Assembly (NCBI GenBank): GCA_934294965.1
Contig: CAKRAM010000126.1
Span: forward strand, 1 to 15,881
Source of the DNA: an uncultured Clostridia bacterium
Lineage (GTDB): Bacteria > Bacillota > Clostridia > Christensenellales > CAG-314
Reading direction: 5' to 3'
DNA: 15,881 nt
The translations under genes were made by a program, and so were the position numbers. Positions 6,893 through 13,329 of the stretch are shown piece by piece. The stretch's first letter is position 1. The number at the start of each line of letters is the position of its first letter. The notes beneath the pieces were generated by a model. That model was not told where the DNA came from and did not search any database. It worked only from the letters and a program-made list of their open reading frames with translations.

Positions 6893-8110
6893 ATGATGAC
6901 AATTCAACAATTTTTGGACACAAGTTATACGGCATACCACACTACGGCAAATGCGGTAAAGTTGCTTACGGATATGGGCTACGAGCCTTTGCAACTTGGC
7001 GAAAAATGGAATCTACATATCGGCGGCAAGTACTACGTTACGCGCAACGGCAGTTCGGTTGTTGCGTTTTCGGTAGGCAAAAACAAAACGTTTGCCATTT
7101 GCGAAAACCACACCGACAGTCCTTCTTTGAAAATCAAGGGAGAAAAGTTGTTGCTTAACAAAACGGCAAACAGACTCAACGTGGAGCGTTACGGAGGCGG
7201 TTTGTGGCACACGTTTTTGGACAGGCAACTTGTCGTTGCGGGCAGACTGCTCGTGCAGGGAGAAAACGGCGTGGAACAAATTTTGACCGTCAGCCCGTAC
7301 AACGTGGTTATTCCCGGCGTGGCAATTCACCTAAATCCCTCCGCAAACGAAAATCTTACGTTGAACGCGCAAGTCGATTTTGCTCCGCTGTTTGGCCAAA
7401 ACGAGCAACAACTGTACGCCTCGCTTACGGACAAAACCGTTTTGGACGCGGATTTGTACGTAGTTCCCGCAAGCGGCAGTTTTGTAGCCGGCGTAAACGG
7501 GGAATTTTTGTGTTCCCCCAGATTGGATAATCTTACCAGTGTGTACGCTTCTTTGGCTGCACTGAATAATCTTCAAAGCGACAACATCGCGGTAGTTGCC
7601 TGCTTGGACAACGAAGAAATCGGCAGCGGAACGGTGCAAGGCTCTCCCAACTTTATCGAGCAGGTTTTGCAAAAGATTGCAAGTGGACTTTCGATGACGG
7701 AAGAACAAGCGTTTGCCGCTCGCGAAAACGGAATGGTGCTTTCGGTGGACAATGGACACGCGGCACACCCCGCGCACCCGGAACTTGCCGATCCGGGATA
7801 TCGCGCGTATATGAACGGCGGAATCGTTATCAAGCATCACGTCAACTATTCCACCGACGGACTTACTGCTGCCACACTCAAAAACATTTTGAACAAGGTA
7901 AACGTGCCATTTCAGGATTTGTACAACAAAAGCGACGTGCGGTGCGGCTCTACTTTGGGCTTGGTTACGGCGCGCACGTTGGGCATAAAGGCTTGTGACG
8001 TTGGCATTGCACAATTGGCAATGCACTCTGCTTGCGAGACCTGCGGATATGGCGACGTAAACACGATGACGTTTTGTATTTCGGCATTTTTGACCGAACT
8101 CGGAAAGTAG
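6893..8110 (+). CDS. apeB: M18 family zinc aminopeptidase
   Basis: Cytosolic metallo-aminopeptidase of MEROPS family M18 (aspartyl aminopeptidase/ApeB type), which removes N-terminal residues, acidic ones in characterised members. 405 residues, slightly shorter than the usual 420-480. Motifs: ENHTDSPSLKIKG (H73 zinc ligand, D75), YGGGLWHTFLDRQLVVAGR (100-118), SPRLDN (bridging D212), DNEEIGSGT (239-247, catalytic E241 and ligand E242), SVDNGHAAHP (284-293, D286), NGGIVIKHHVNYSTDG, and CGSTLGLVTARTLGIKACDVGIAQLAMHS with H378. The complete ligand set suggests activity. Two ATGs are adjacent (6893, 6896); 6893 is chosen because the GGAG at 6879-6882 is nearer. It lies 4 bases after the ATP-grasp gene and has no promoter of its own, so it is probably co-transcribed. 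Confidence 0.92.
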   Translation: MMTIQQFLDTSYTAYHTTANAVKLLTDMGYEPLQLGEKWNLHIGGKYYVTRNGSSVVAFSVGKNKTFAICENHTDSPSLKIKGEKLLLNKTANRLNVERYGGGLWHTFLDRQLVVAGRLLVQGENGVEQILTVSPYNVVIPGVAIHLNPSANENLTLNAQVDFAPLFGQNEQQLYASLTDKTVLDADLYVVPASGSFVAGVNGEFLCSPRLDNLTSVYASLAALNNLQSDNIAVVACLDNEEIGSGTVQGSPNFIEQVLQKIASGLSMTEEQAFAARENGMVLSVDNGHAAHPAHPELADPGYRAYMNGGIVIKHHVNYSTDGLTAATLKNILNKVNVPFQDLYNKSDVRCGSTLGLVTARTLGIKACDVGIAQLAMHSACETCGYGDVNTMTFCISAFLTELGK

Positions 8111-8376
8111 GTTAAACAAAACGTTTTCGTCGCAAAAACACTTTGACGGGTTCAAATGCATTTGTAGCGGGACTGTTGACTTTTATGAACCGTTGTTTTG
8201 TTTAAGGCGGTCGCTGGCAAAATCGGTAGTGTGTTTTGCAATAAACATCAAAAGAGAAGCGACGTTGCGTTTTGTTGCACGATTAGGTTTTGTAGACATT
8301 TGAACCTTGTCAAAACGGATTTGCGTAAAAAGGGGCATTTGCCGTTTTATCGGAACAATCAAGTTTCCATAACAAC
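8111..8376 (+). other. Non-coding region after the M18 gene
   Basis: No protein or RNA gene was recognised. Short frames exist on both strands, but they run into the tandem repeat, lack ribosome sites and resemble nothing known. Visible structure is limited to a perfect 12-base palindrome CAAATGCATTTG (8153-8164) and a hairpin AAAACGG (8312-8318)/CCGTTTT (8342-8348) that might be a weak terminator for the ATP-grasp/M18 transcript. No strong terminator lies directly after the M18 stop. Confidence 0.5.
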
Positions 8377-8524
8377 AAAAAAGCAAGGATTCGGTTGAGC
8401 CCTTGCTTTTGTTTTGCTTATTGTAGTTTGTGTATAATGGGTTTGCCATTGTCAAGTTATTTGTTTCTCGCGGACACAAGTCAAGTTGCGAAAACAAGAA
8501 ATTCATTATCACCAAGAAGTGAAA

Positions 8525-8554
8525 TTGGCAAATTGAAAAAAAGTTGCCTATAAT
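8525..8554 (+). promoter_or_regulatory. Promoter-like element inside repeat unit 1
   Basis: TTGGCA (8525-8530), 18-base spacer, TATAAT (8549-8554), upstream of the terminator-like hairpin of unit 2. If active it would make an RNA of about 50 bases starting near 8561 and ending near 8610. The same bases can form hairpin C, so a structural role is an alternative. Confidence 0.4.
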
Positions 8555-8722
8555 AGTTTTTCAACAATAGAGCAAAAAAGCAAGGATTCGGTTGAACCCT
8601 TGCTTTTGTTTTGCTTATTGTAGTTTGTGTATAATGGCGTTTGCCATTGTCAAGTTATTTGTTTCTCGCGGACACAAGTCAAGTTGCGAAAACAAGAAAT
8701 CTATTATCACCAAGAAGTGAAA

Positions 8723-8751
8723 TTGGCAAATTGAAGAAAGTTGCCTATAAT
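8723..8751 (+). promoter_or_regulatory. Promoter-like element inside repeat unit 2
   Basis: TTGGCA (8723-8728), 17-base spacer, TATAAT (8746-8751). It is the second copy of the element in unit 1, here with optimal spacing. It would drive a ~50-base RNA ending at the U-tract hairpin at 8775-8806. No expression evidence is available from sequence. Confidence 0.4.
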
Positions 8752-8770
8752 AGTTTTTCAACAATAGAGC

Positions 8771-8806
8771 AAAAAAGCAAGGATTCGGTTGAACCCTTGC
8801 TTTTTT
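8771..8806. terminator. Bidirectional terminator hairpin at the end of the repeat array
   Basis: AAAAAAGCAAGG (8771-8782) pairs with CCTTGCTTTTTT (8795-8806), with an extra TTC/GAA pairing around a GGTT loop. A and T runs on both sides allow termination in either direction, which suits its place between the M18 gene (+) and the ABC exporter (-). Earlier copies are at 8377-8412 and 8574-8609; in the first, an A-to-G change in the inner stem (8399) keeps a G·U pair. Confidence 0.8.
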
Positions 8807-8951
8807 GTAATCTACAATAATTATGTGCTGTGTTTTGTGTTAGGATAATCGGTTTTTTGTGCGTTGCTTTTTATTGCCGTGCTGCTTCAAATTGTTTTTG
8901 TTTGCTGTTTTGTCGCAAAACGATTTTGCAAATTCGAAACTCGGTTTGTTC
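8807..8951 (+). other. Non-coding spacer before the exporter operon 3' end
   Basis: T-rich spacer with no gene recognised. The only structure seen is a short hairpin GTTTTG-tcg-CAAAAC (8907-8921) without a T tract on either strand. Confidence 0.5.
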
Positions 8952-9782
8952 CTATTTAAGTTCGGCGTTTTTTGCCGCCAAGTACCCCAGTCCAACAAAT
9001 CCGCCTACAAAAATTACTTCGTACAGTGCAATTTTCAACATTTCCGTCCAGCAATCGGCGGCAAACGGGTTGAACAACGTTATGTTGTAGATCGGTATCC
9101 AGGATAGCGTAACGGCGGAGATAACGTATCCGTTAACTTGCGCAACCAATTCCGCAATTGTTATCACGGTAGAGATTGCCGACGGCAAAAATACGCAGGC
9201 AACCAGCGGAAGCATTATGGAGCCGCCCTGCGATTTTGTCACAAAGGCAAACAGCACAACCACGCTTACGCAAAAAGCGGTGGAAAGCAGTCCCAGCAAA
9301 AGGCAGGTAGAGTATGCCGAAATTGCTTTGCTCGCGGCAATGCCGGCAAGAGAACAAATTATCGGAGTGCAAACGCCGCAAACAACCGCAAAAACAACAT
9401 AGAACGACGCGCCGATGATTGCTCCCACACACAAATATGCAAAAAACACTTGCGCGCGGCTTTTGCCTGCCACCAATGCGTTGGAAACGGTTCTTTGATT
9501 CAACTCCTTGCAAACGAACACCGAAACGGAAATCAGCACGAACACGTTGCTCACGGAGCCGAGCGGCGTCATGGCGGAAAGGAGTGTTTGTATAACCGTC
9601 GGTCCGTAGGACGTCCACACCTGAGAGGACATTGCTTCGCCGTAGACGTTGACCAGTTGCGCCATTACGATAAATATAACTGCGGCAACAAGCACGCAAA
9701 TTGCGGCAAAAACAACAAGCAACGTTTTGTACCATTTTGTTTTGGAAAGGCGAAAAAGTTCCGCCGAAACGATACTATTCAT
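8952..9782 (-). CDS. ABC-2 type exporter permease subunit
   Basis: Membrane subunit of a two-component ABC exporter. 276 residues with an N-terminal amphipathic start (MNSIVSAELFRLSKTKWYKT), a first helix at about 19-42, a large loop, and about five more helices. The sequence KELNQRTVSNALVAGKSRAQVFFAYL after helix 2 is the conserved ABC-2 cytoplasmic piece. The size and layout match BcrB/LanE-like permeases of bacitracin and lantibiotic resistance transporters. The ATG (9782-9780) overlaps the ATPase stop by 8 bases, and GGAGG lies just upstream, so translation is coupled. The substrate cannot be read from the sequence. Confidence 0.85.
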   Translation of the reverse strand: MNSIVSAELFRLSKTKWYKTLLVVFAAICVLVAAVIFIVMAQLVNVYGEAMSSQVWTSYGPTVIQTLLSAMTPLGSVSNVFVLISVSVFVCKELNQRTVSNALVAGKSRAQVFFAYLCVGAIIGASFYVVFAVVCGVCTPIICSLAGIAASKAISAYSTCLLLGLLSTAFCVSVVVLFAFVTKSQGGSIMLPLVACVFLPSAISTVITIAELVAQVNGYVISAVTLSWIPIYNITLFNPFAADCWTEMLKIALYEVIFVGGFVGLGYLAAKNAELK

Positions 9783-10677
9783 TTGCGTCCTCCTTGTTTT
9801 CTTTCAAAAGTTCCACAAAGTAGTTTTCCAAGTCATATCCTACGGTATTTACCGAAAGAACCTCCACTCCGGCAGCGGCAAGCGCGGCAATTGCTGTGGA
9901 AGCGGAAACATCGCCGATCAAATCCAAATAGCCGTTGCCTTTTTCCAAGCTTCCGAAGTTTGCAAGTGCAATTTGCGCGACAGTGTAGTCGCTCAAAACA
10001 AATCTTGTGCGTTTTTGCGTGTTTTTGTGCAATTGTTCGGCGGAAACGCAAGCAATCACTTTGCCCTTGTTCAAAAAAACGTAGTCGGTTGCAAGTTTGG
10101 ATAGTTCCGAAAGTATATGGCTGGATATTATGATTGTAACGCCCTGTTCTTTGTTCAGTTTTTCCAAAACGCTCCGCATATGGACGATGCCTTCAGGATC
10201 CAGTCCGTTTGTGGGTTCGTCCAAAATCAGCAGTTTTGGGCTGCCTACCAGCGCGGTTGCAATGGCAAGGCGTTGTTTCATTCCCAAGGAGTAGTCCTTT
10301 GCTTTGCTTTTGTTTTGCGGATTAAGTCCCACCGTTTCCAGCAAATCGCAAATGCGGCTTTCGTCTATCGGCAGGGAAAGCAACTTGCTTTGCATAACCA
10401 AATTGTCGTATCCGTTAAGTCCAAGGTAGAGCGTCGGTTTTTCTATGATTGCCGCAACCGAAGTGGCTGTGCGTTGCCCGTCCAAGATGCTAAAAGTGCC
10501 ATTCGTAGGGCGGATAAGTCCGCATAACAGTTTTATAAAAGTTGTTTTTCCCGCTCCGTTTTTGCCCACCAAACCCACAATAGAGCCTTCTTTAATTTCG
10601 ATAGTGGCATCGCAAAGCGCAACGGTGCTTCCGAAGCGTTTGGTAAGCCCCTGCGTGGTTATAACCGATTGATTCAT
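9775..10677 (-). CDS. ABC exporter ATPase, BcrA/lantibiotic-immunity type
   Basis: ATP-binding subunit of the exporter. 300 residues from the ATG at 10677, with GGAGGA 4 bases upstream; an in-frame extension to 10770 crosses the promoter -10 region and is rejected. Motifs: Walker A GKNGAGKTT (38-46); a Q-loop with Glu in place of Gln, AIIEKPTLY (77-84); signature YSLGMKQR (129-136); Walker B LLILDEP (149-155); D-loop GLDPEG (158-163); switch histidine H187 in SSHIL. The Glu Q-loop, SLGMKQR signature and LDPEGI are typical of BcrA/NukF-like ATPases for antimicrobial peptides. Residues ~215-300 form a C-terminal extension common in this family. No two-component regulator, frequent next to such transporters, is in the window. 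It pairs with the permease downstream. Confidence 0.9.
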   Translation of the reverse strand: MNQSVITTQGLTKRFGSTVALCDATIEIKEGSIVGLVGKNGAGKTTFIKLLCGLIRPTNGTFSILDGQRTATSVAAIIEKPTLYLGLNGYDNLVMQSKLLSLPIDESRICDLLETVGLNPQNKSKAKDYSLGMKQRLAIATALVGSPKLLILDEPTNGLDPEGIVHMRSVLEKLNKEQGVTIIISSHILSELSKLATDYVFLNKGKVIACVSAEQLHKNTQKRTRFVLSDYTVAQIALANFGSLEKGNGYLDLIGDVSASTAIAALAAAGVEVLSVNTVGYDLENYFVELLKENKEDANE

Positions 10678-10758
10678 AGTTCCTCCAAAAAGTCGGCGTT
10701 TTTGTTCTGCGGCAAGAAACGTTATCGTGCGTCGCGGACTGTTGCTCGGTATGGGCAT

Positions 10759-10787
10759 ATTATACTGCACTGCGTTTCAAATTGCAA
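10759..10787 (-). promoter_or_regulatory. Promoter of the ABC exporter operon
   Basis: On the minus strand: TTGCAA (10787-10782), 17-base spacer, TATAAT (10764-10759). Transcription would start near 10752 and give a 5' UTR of about 75 bases before the ATG at 10677. No operator was recognised. Confidence 0.7.
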
Positions 10788-11067
10788 CAAAAGTCGTCAA
10801 ATTGCGAAGTTCGTCGCGCGGCTAACTACGAAAGTAAATTTTCCAAGTAAGTTTTGCAGTAAATAAACGGTTGCATTCAGCATGAGAAAAACGGAAGTTA
10901 CTGTGGAGTAAAAACGAAAAATGATAGAAAAGGGAGAGAAAAAGCGGGAAAAGGCGTAACAAAAAAGACCGAAAGGAGTAATTTTTCATACTAACTTCAA
11001 CTATTGCGGATATTACTTTGAAATTTTTTCGACAATATTTTTTTTGGTTTTTGTACCGAAAAAACAG
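10788..11067 (+). other. Non-coding region between divergent promoters
   Basis: No gene recognised. It contains a strongly purine-rich stretch on the plus strand (about 10905-10980), then a T-rich stretch up to the next promoter. Two tiny frames (9 and 12 codons near 10882 and 10921) lack well-placed ribosome sites. The purine tract could be intrinsically curved or a spacer between the divergent operons; nothing more can be supported. Confidence 0.5.
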
Positions 11068-11096
11068 TTGACAAGGTTTTTTAAGGAGATTATACT
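11068..11096 (+). promoter_or_regulatory. Strong promoter of the aromatic amino acid importer operon
   Basis: TTGACA (11068-11073, perfect -35), 17-base spacer, TATACT (11091-11096). The start site should be near 11103, only about 9 bases before the ribosome site of the leader ORF. This is the geometry expected if a leader peptide is translated as soon as transcription begins. Confidence 0.88.
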
Positions 11097-11125
11097 TTGT
11101 GCATAATTGTCAAAGGAAACTTATC

Positions 11126-11185
11126 ATGAACCAACAAGCATTTGCATTCGCATACTTTTACTACTACTATTTTACTAAAAAGTAA
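11126..11185 (+). CDS. Phe/Tyr-rich attenuator leader peptide (19 aa)
   Basis: Short ORF encoding MNQQAFAFAYFYYYYFTKK. Nine of 19 residues are Phe or Tyr, all nine within residues 6-16, with four consecutive Tyr codons (11159-11170). It has a good ribosome site AAAGGA (11112-11117) 8 bases before the ATG and lies about 23 bases after the predicted transcript start. The composition parallels known attenuator leader peptides, such as those of E. coli pheA and pheST. The ORF is followed by alternative RNA hairpins and an aromatic-type amino acid importer. Inferred role: ribosome stalling on Tyr/Phe codons when the charged tRNAs are scarce would favour the antiterminator. The peptide itself probably has no other function. 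There is no Trp codon. Confidence 0.85.
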   Translation: MNQQAFAFAYFYYYYFTKK

Positions 11186-11251
11186 AGTAGCGATTGCTGA
11201 TGGAGAAAATAAGTTTATAATCGAGGTTACAAATTTATAGAACTCTTTCTC
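11167..11251 (+). promoter_or_regulatory. Attenuator: pause hairpin and antiterminator
   Basis: Pause hairpin: CTATTTTACT (11167-11176) pairs over 10 bp with AGTAAAGTAG (11181-11190) around AAAA; it contains the last Tyr/Phe codons and the leader stop. Antiterminator: GAGAAA (11203-11208) pairs with TTTCTC (11246-11251), AGTT (11212-11215) with AACT (11241-11244) and TATAA (11216-11220) with TTATA (11235-11239). That makes 15 pairs with a 3x1 internal loop and one bulge, and it occupies the 5' arm of the terminator. The strand at 11204-11214 can also pair with 11166-11176 inside the codon run (10 pairs, two bulges), giving a competing 1:2 stem. These are classical 1:2, 2:3 and 3:4 alternatives, folded by hand without energies. 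Confidence 0.75.
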
Positions 11252-11271
11252 AATCGGGAAAGAGTTTTTTT
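11241..11271 (+). terminator. Attenuator terminator before the importer genes
   Basis: AACTCTTTCTC (11241-11251), loop AATC, GGGAAAGAGTT (11256-11266): an 11-bp stem with one G·U pair and a seven-base T tract (11265-11271). It lies 78 bases before the first structural gene, so it must be bypassed for expression. Its 5' arm is shared with the antiterminator. Confidence 0.9.
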
Positions 11272-11348
11272 GTTGTTAAAAGCGGATGCAAAAAACAATT
11301 AACGGTGGTTTCCTTAATAAAAGACGATTTAATAGCGGAGGGTATAAT

Positions 11349-12338
11349 ATGAAAAAGACTGTATTTGCAATAGCCGTAACGGTTATATTGGCGTGTGTGT
11401 TGTGTTTTGCGGCTTGCACGGGAGGCGGCGGAATAAAGGTCAACCCGGACAAGCAGGAGTACGTTGTGGGCATTTGCCAACTCGTGCAGCATCCGGCTTT
11501 GGACAAGGCAACGCAAGGTTTTATCGATGCGCTCACGGCGGAATTGGCAAAAGAAGGCCGCACGGTCAAATTTGACAAGCAAAACGCCGGTGGGGAAACG
11601 ACGGTGTGTTCCACAATCGTAAACGGCTTTGTTTCCAAGGACGTTGACCTTATTTTGGCAAACGCAACGGCATCTCTTTACGCGGCGGCAAACGCAACGG
11701 TAACCATTCCCGTATTGGGAACGTCCGTAACGGAGTACGGCAGCGCGCTTAAAATAGAAAACTTCAACGGTACGGTGGGCGGCAACGTCAGCGGCACAAG
11801 CGACCTTGCTCCCTTGGACAAGCAAGCCGCAATGATAAAGGAAATTCTTCCAAACGTAAAAACGGTGGGATTGTTGTACTGTTCGGCGGAAGCCAACAGC
11901 AAATACCAAGTGGAAGTTATCGGCAAGGAATTGAAAAAGTTGGGCATTGCCTCCAAGGAGTTTCCCTTCAGCGAAGCGTCGTTGCTTCAAACGGTACTCA
12001 GCCAAGCCATTGCGGAATGTGACGCACTGTACGCTCCTACGGACAACACCGTTGCCAGCAGTTCCGCACTTATCGACAACGTTTGCCGTCCCAAAAAGAT
12101 TCCTGTATTCAGCGGCGAAGAAGGCATTTGCAAAGGTTGCGGCGTAGTTACGCTCACCATCGACTACTACAACTTGGGCGTAGAAACGGGCAAAATGGCG
12201 GCTCAAATATTGTTGGGACAAAAATCCGTAAGCGAAATGCCCGTTTCCTACGACAACAACCCCGTCTACAAATTTAACAAAGAAATTTGCAACGAGTTGG
12301 GCATCACCGTTCCTTCCGATTACCAAGAAATAGAGTAG
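11349..12338 (+). CDS. ABC importer substrate-binding lipoprotein, TrpX-like; predicted Tyr/Phe specificity
   Basis: Extracellular solute-binding lipoprotein of the ABC_sub_bind (TrpX-like) family. 329 residues. Signal peptide MKKTVFAIAVTVILACVLC with lipobox FAAC, Cys23 lipidated, then a flexible TGGGG. The family pattern is clear: VGICQLVQHPALDKATQGFIDAL, VKFDKQNAGG, SKDVDLILANATASLYAA, IPVLGTSVTEYG, KTVGLLYCSAEANSKYQ, ALYAPTDNTV and GVVTLTIDYYNLGVETGKMAAQIL. The ATG at 11349 has GGAGG (11337-11341) 7 bases upstream; the frame open from 11286 has no such site and lies just past the attenuator. Relatives are tryptophan transporters controlled by T-boxes. Here the Phe/Tyr leader suggests that tyrosine or phenylalanine is the ligand, an inference from regulation only. 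Confidence 0.9.
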   Translation: MKKTVFAIAVTVILACVLCFAACTGGGGIKVNPDKQEYVVGICQLVQHPALDKATQGFIDALTAELAKEGRTVKFDKQNAGGETTVCSTIVNGFVSKDVDLILANATASLYAAANATVTIPVLGTSVTEYGSALKIENFNGTVGGNVSGTSDLAPLDKQAAMIKEILPNVKTVGLLYCSAEANSKYQVEVIGKELKKLGIASKEFPFSEASLLQTVLSQAIAECDALYAPTDNTVASSSALIDNVCRPKKIPVFSGEEGICKGCGVVTLTIDYYNLGVETGKMAAQILLGQKSVSEMPVSYDNNPVYKFNKEICNELGITVPSDYQEIE

Positions 12339-12432
12339 TTAAAAAACACGAAACATCAGTGAAAAAAAGTAATCTCACACAAGAAAAAGAAACAAGAATA
12401 TAATTTGAAAAACTAACAGGAGATAACGACGT

Positions 12433-13329
12433 ATGACGTTCATCAACGCTTTGCCGGGCGCGTTTGCGCAGGGATTATGTTGGGGTATAATGGCACTTGG
12501 TGTGTTTTTGTCCTACAAAATATTGGATTTTGCCGACCTTACGGTGGACGGTTCTTTGTGTACGGGGGCGGCGGTGTTTGCCGTTTTGCTTAATGCCGGT
12601 GCGGGACTTGCCGTCGCAATGCTTTGCGCTTTGCTTGCCGGTATGCTTTGCGGACTTATTACCGGTGCATTGCACGCCTTTGCAGGAATCCCGCCCATCT
12701 TGGCAGGAATACTCACTCAATTGGCATTGTGGTCGATAAACCTCAAAATAATGGGTTCGTCAACCGTTCCGGTAAGCGTTCGTCAACACACGTTGCTTGT
12801 GTCCGGCTTGTACATGTGGCAGTCGATAGGCATTTTGGTTGCGTTCACCGTGGTGGTGATAGGGCTACTGTATTGGTTTTTCGGAACGCAATACGGCTGC
12901 GCTATCCGCGCGACCGGTTGCAACGAAGATATGGCTCGCGCACAGGGAGTAAACACGGGCGTGGCAAAGGTCGTTGGACTGGTAATTTCCAACGGATTGG
13001 TTGCATTGAGCGGTGCGTTGCTAAGTCAATATCAGGGCGCGGCGGAAATTAACATGGGGCGTGGAGCAATCATCATAGGACTTGCCGCGGTTATAATCGG
13101 CGGCGCGGTATTCTCCAAAATCGGCAAAAACTTTGCCGTGCAAATGCTTGCAGCCGTGGTCGGCGCGATTATTTACTGTGTGGTGTACCAATTGGTAATC
13201 AGTTTCGGGTTGGACGCCGATTTCCTAAAATTGTTGTCGGCTGTCGTCGTAGCAATTTTCCTGTCCGTTCCGTATTTAAAACAAAAATTTTCGTCCGCAC
13301 GGCACAAAAAGGGAGGCAAACATGCTTGA
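12433..13329 (+). CDS. ABC importer permease, TrpY-like (BPD_transp_2 family)
   Basis: Membrane subunit of the importer, of the branched-chain/aromatic amino acid type permease family. 298 residues, mostly hydrophobic, with about eight helices. Recognisable are GLCWGIMALGVFLSYKILDF, DLTVDGS near residues 36-42, the Gly/Ala-rich helix GMLCGLITGALHAFAGIPPILAGIL, and the cytoplasmic coupling region GTQYGCAIRATGCNEDMARAQGVNT, which contacts the ATPase in this family. AGGAGA (12418-12423) lies about 10 bases before the ATG. The 94-base gap from the lipoprotein gene contains a TATAAT (near 12399) without a recognisable -35 box and no terminator, so the three genes most likely share the attenuated transcript. 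The end overlaps the ATPase start by 8 bases. Confidence 0.9.
   Translation: MTFINALPGAFAQGLCWGIMALGVFLSYKILDFADLTVDGSLCTGAAVFAVLLNAGAGLAVAMLCALLAGMLCGLITGALHAFAGIPPILAGILTQLALWSINLKIMGSSTVPVSVRQHTLLVSGLYMWQSIGILVAFTVVVIGLLYWFFGTQYGCAIRATGCNEDMARAQGVNTGVAKVVGLVISNGLVALSGALLSQYQGAAEINMGRGAIIIGLAAVIIGGAVFSKIGKNFAVQMLAAVVGAIIYCVVYQLVISFGLDADFLKLLSAVVVAIFLSVPYLKQKFSSARHKKGGKHA

Larger units (their letters stand above)
8377..8806 (+). repeat. Tandem repeat, period 197 bp, two units plus one terminal hairpin
   Basis: Unit 1 is 8377-8573, unit 2 is 8574-8770, and a third copy of the first ~35 bases is 8771-8806. The units are nearly identical, with a few substitutions and compensating single-base indels (near 8440/8637 and 8537/8735). 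Each complete unit holds four potential stem-loops: A, GCAAGG-a-TTC-GGTT-GAA-c-CCTTGC with flanking A and T runs; D, AATGG(C)/(G)CCATT; B, TTGTTTcTCGC paired with GCGAAAACAA around an inner GAC-acaa-GTC; and C, GGCAAatt/aagTTGCC. The array lies between two convergent transcription units. It is not a CRISPR: the unit is long and there are no unique spacers. It resembles no repeat family I can name. Confidence 0.9.

Noticed and set aside
8145..8240. tRNA-like pieces (GGTTCAAAT at 8150 and GGCGGTCGCTGGCAAAATCGG at 8206)
   Set aside because: The pieces are in the wrong order, and neither an acceptor stem nor a T-arm of complementary arms can be formed.
8198..8398. 66-codon plus-strand frame before the repeat
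   Set aside because: It ends in the terminator-like hairpin, lacks a ribosome site and matches no family I recognise.
8183..8515. 110-codon minus-strand frame in the intergenic region
   Set aside because: It runs through the first repeat unit, resembles no known protein, and has no convincing ribosome site or promoter.
8377..8806. CRISPR array
   Set aside because: The whole 197-bp unit repeats, with no unique spacers between short identical repeats, and no cas genes are nearby.
10820..10838. GCTAACTACGA matching the end of yidC (1081-1091)
   Set aside because: An 11-base match without extension on either side is within chance for this base composition.
10882..10959. Two tiny ORFs of 9 and 12 codons in the purine-rich gap
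   Set aside because: They have no well-placed ribosome sites and no compositional signal; short frames of this size are expected by chance.
11200..11220. Six-codon ORF (MEKISL) in the antiterminator strand
   Set aside because: It has no Shine-Dalgarno site, and its sequence is better explained by pairing with the terminator arm.
11097..11348. T-box riboswitch in the importer leader
   Set aside because: No T-box core sequence or specifier-loop architecture was found; the leader ORF begins within about 25 bases of the start site, leaving no room for a T-box stem I.
12399..12404. TATAAT before the importer permease as an internal promoter
   Set aside because: No recognisable -35 box lies 15-19 bases upstream, and AT-rich spacers give such hexamers by chance.
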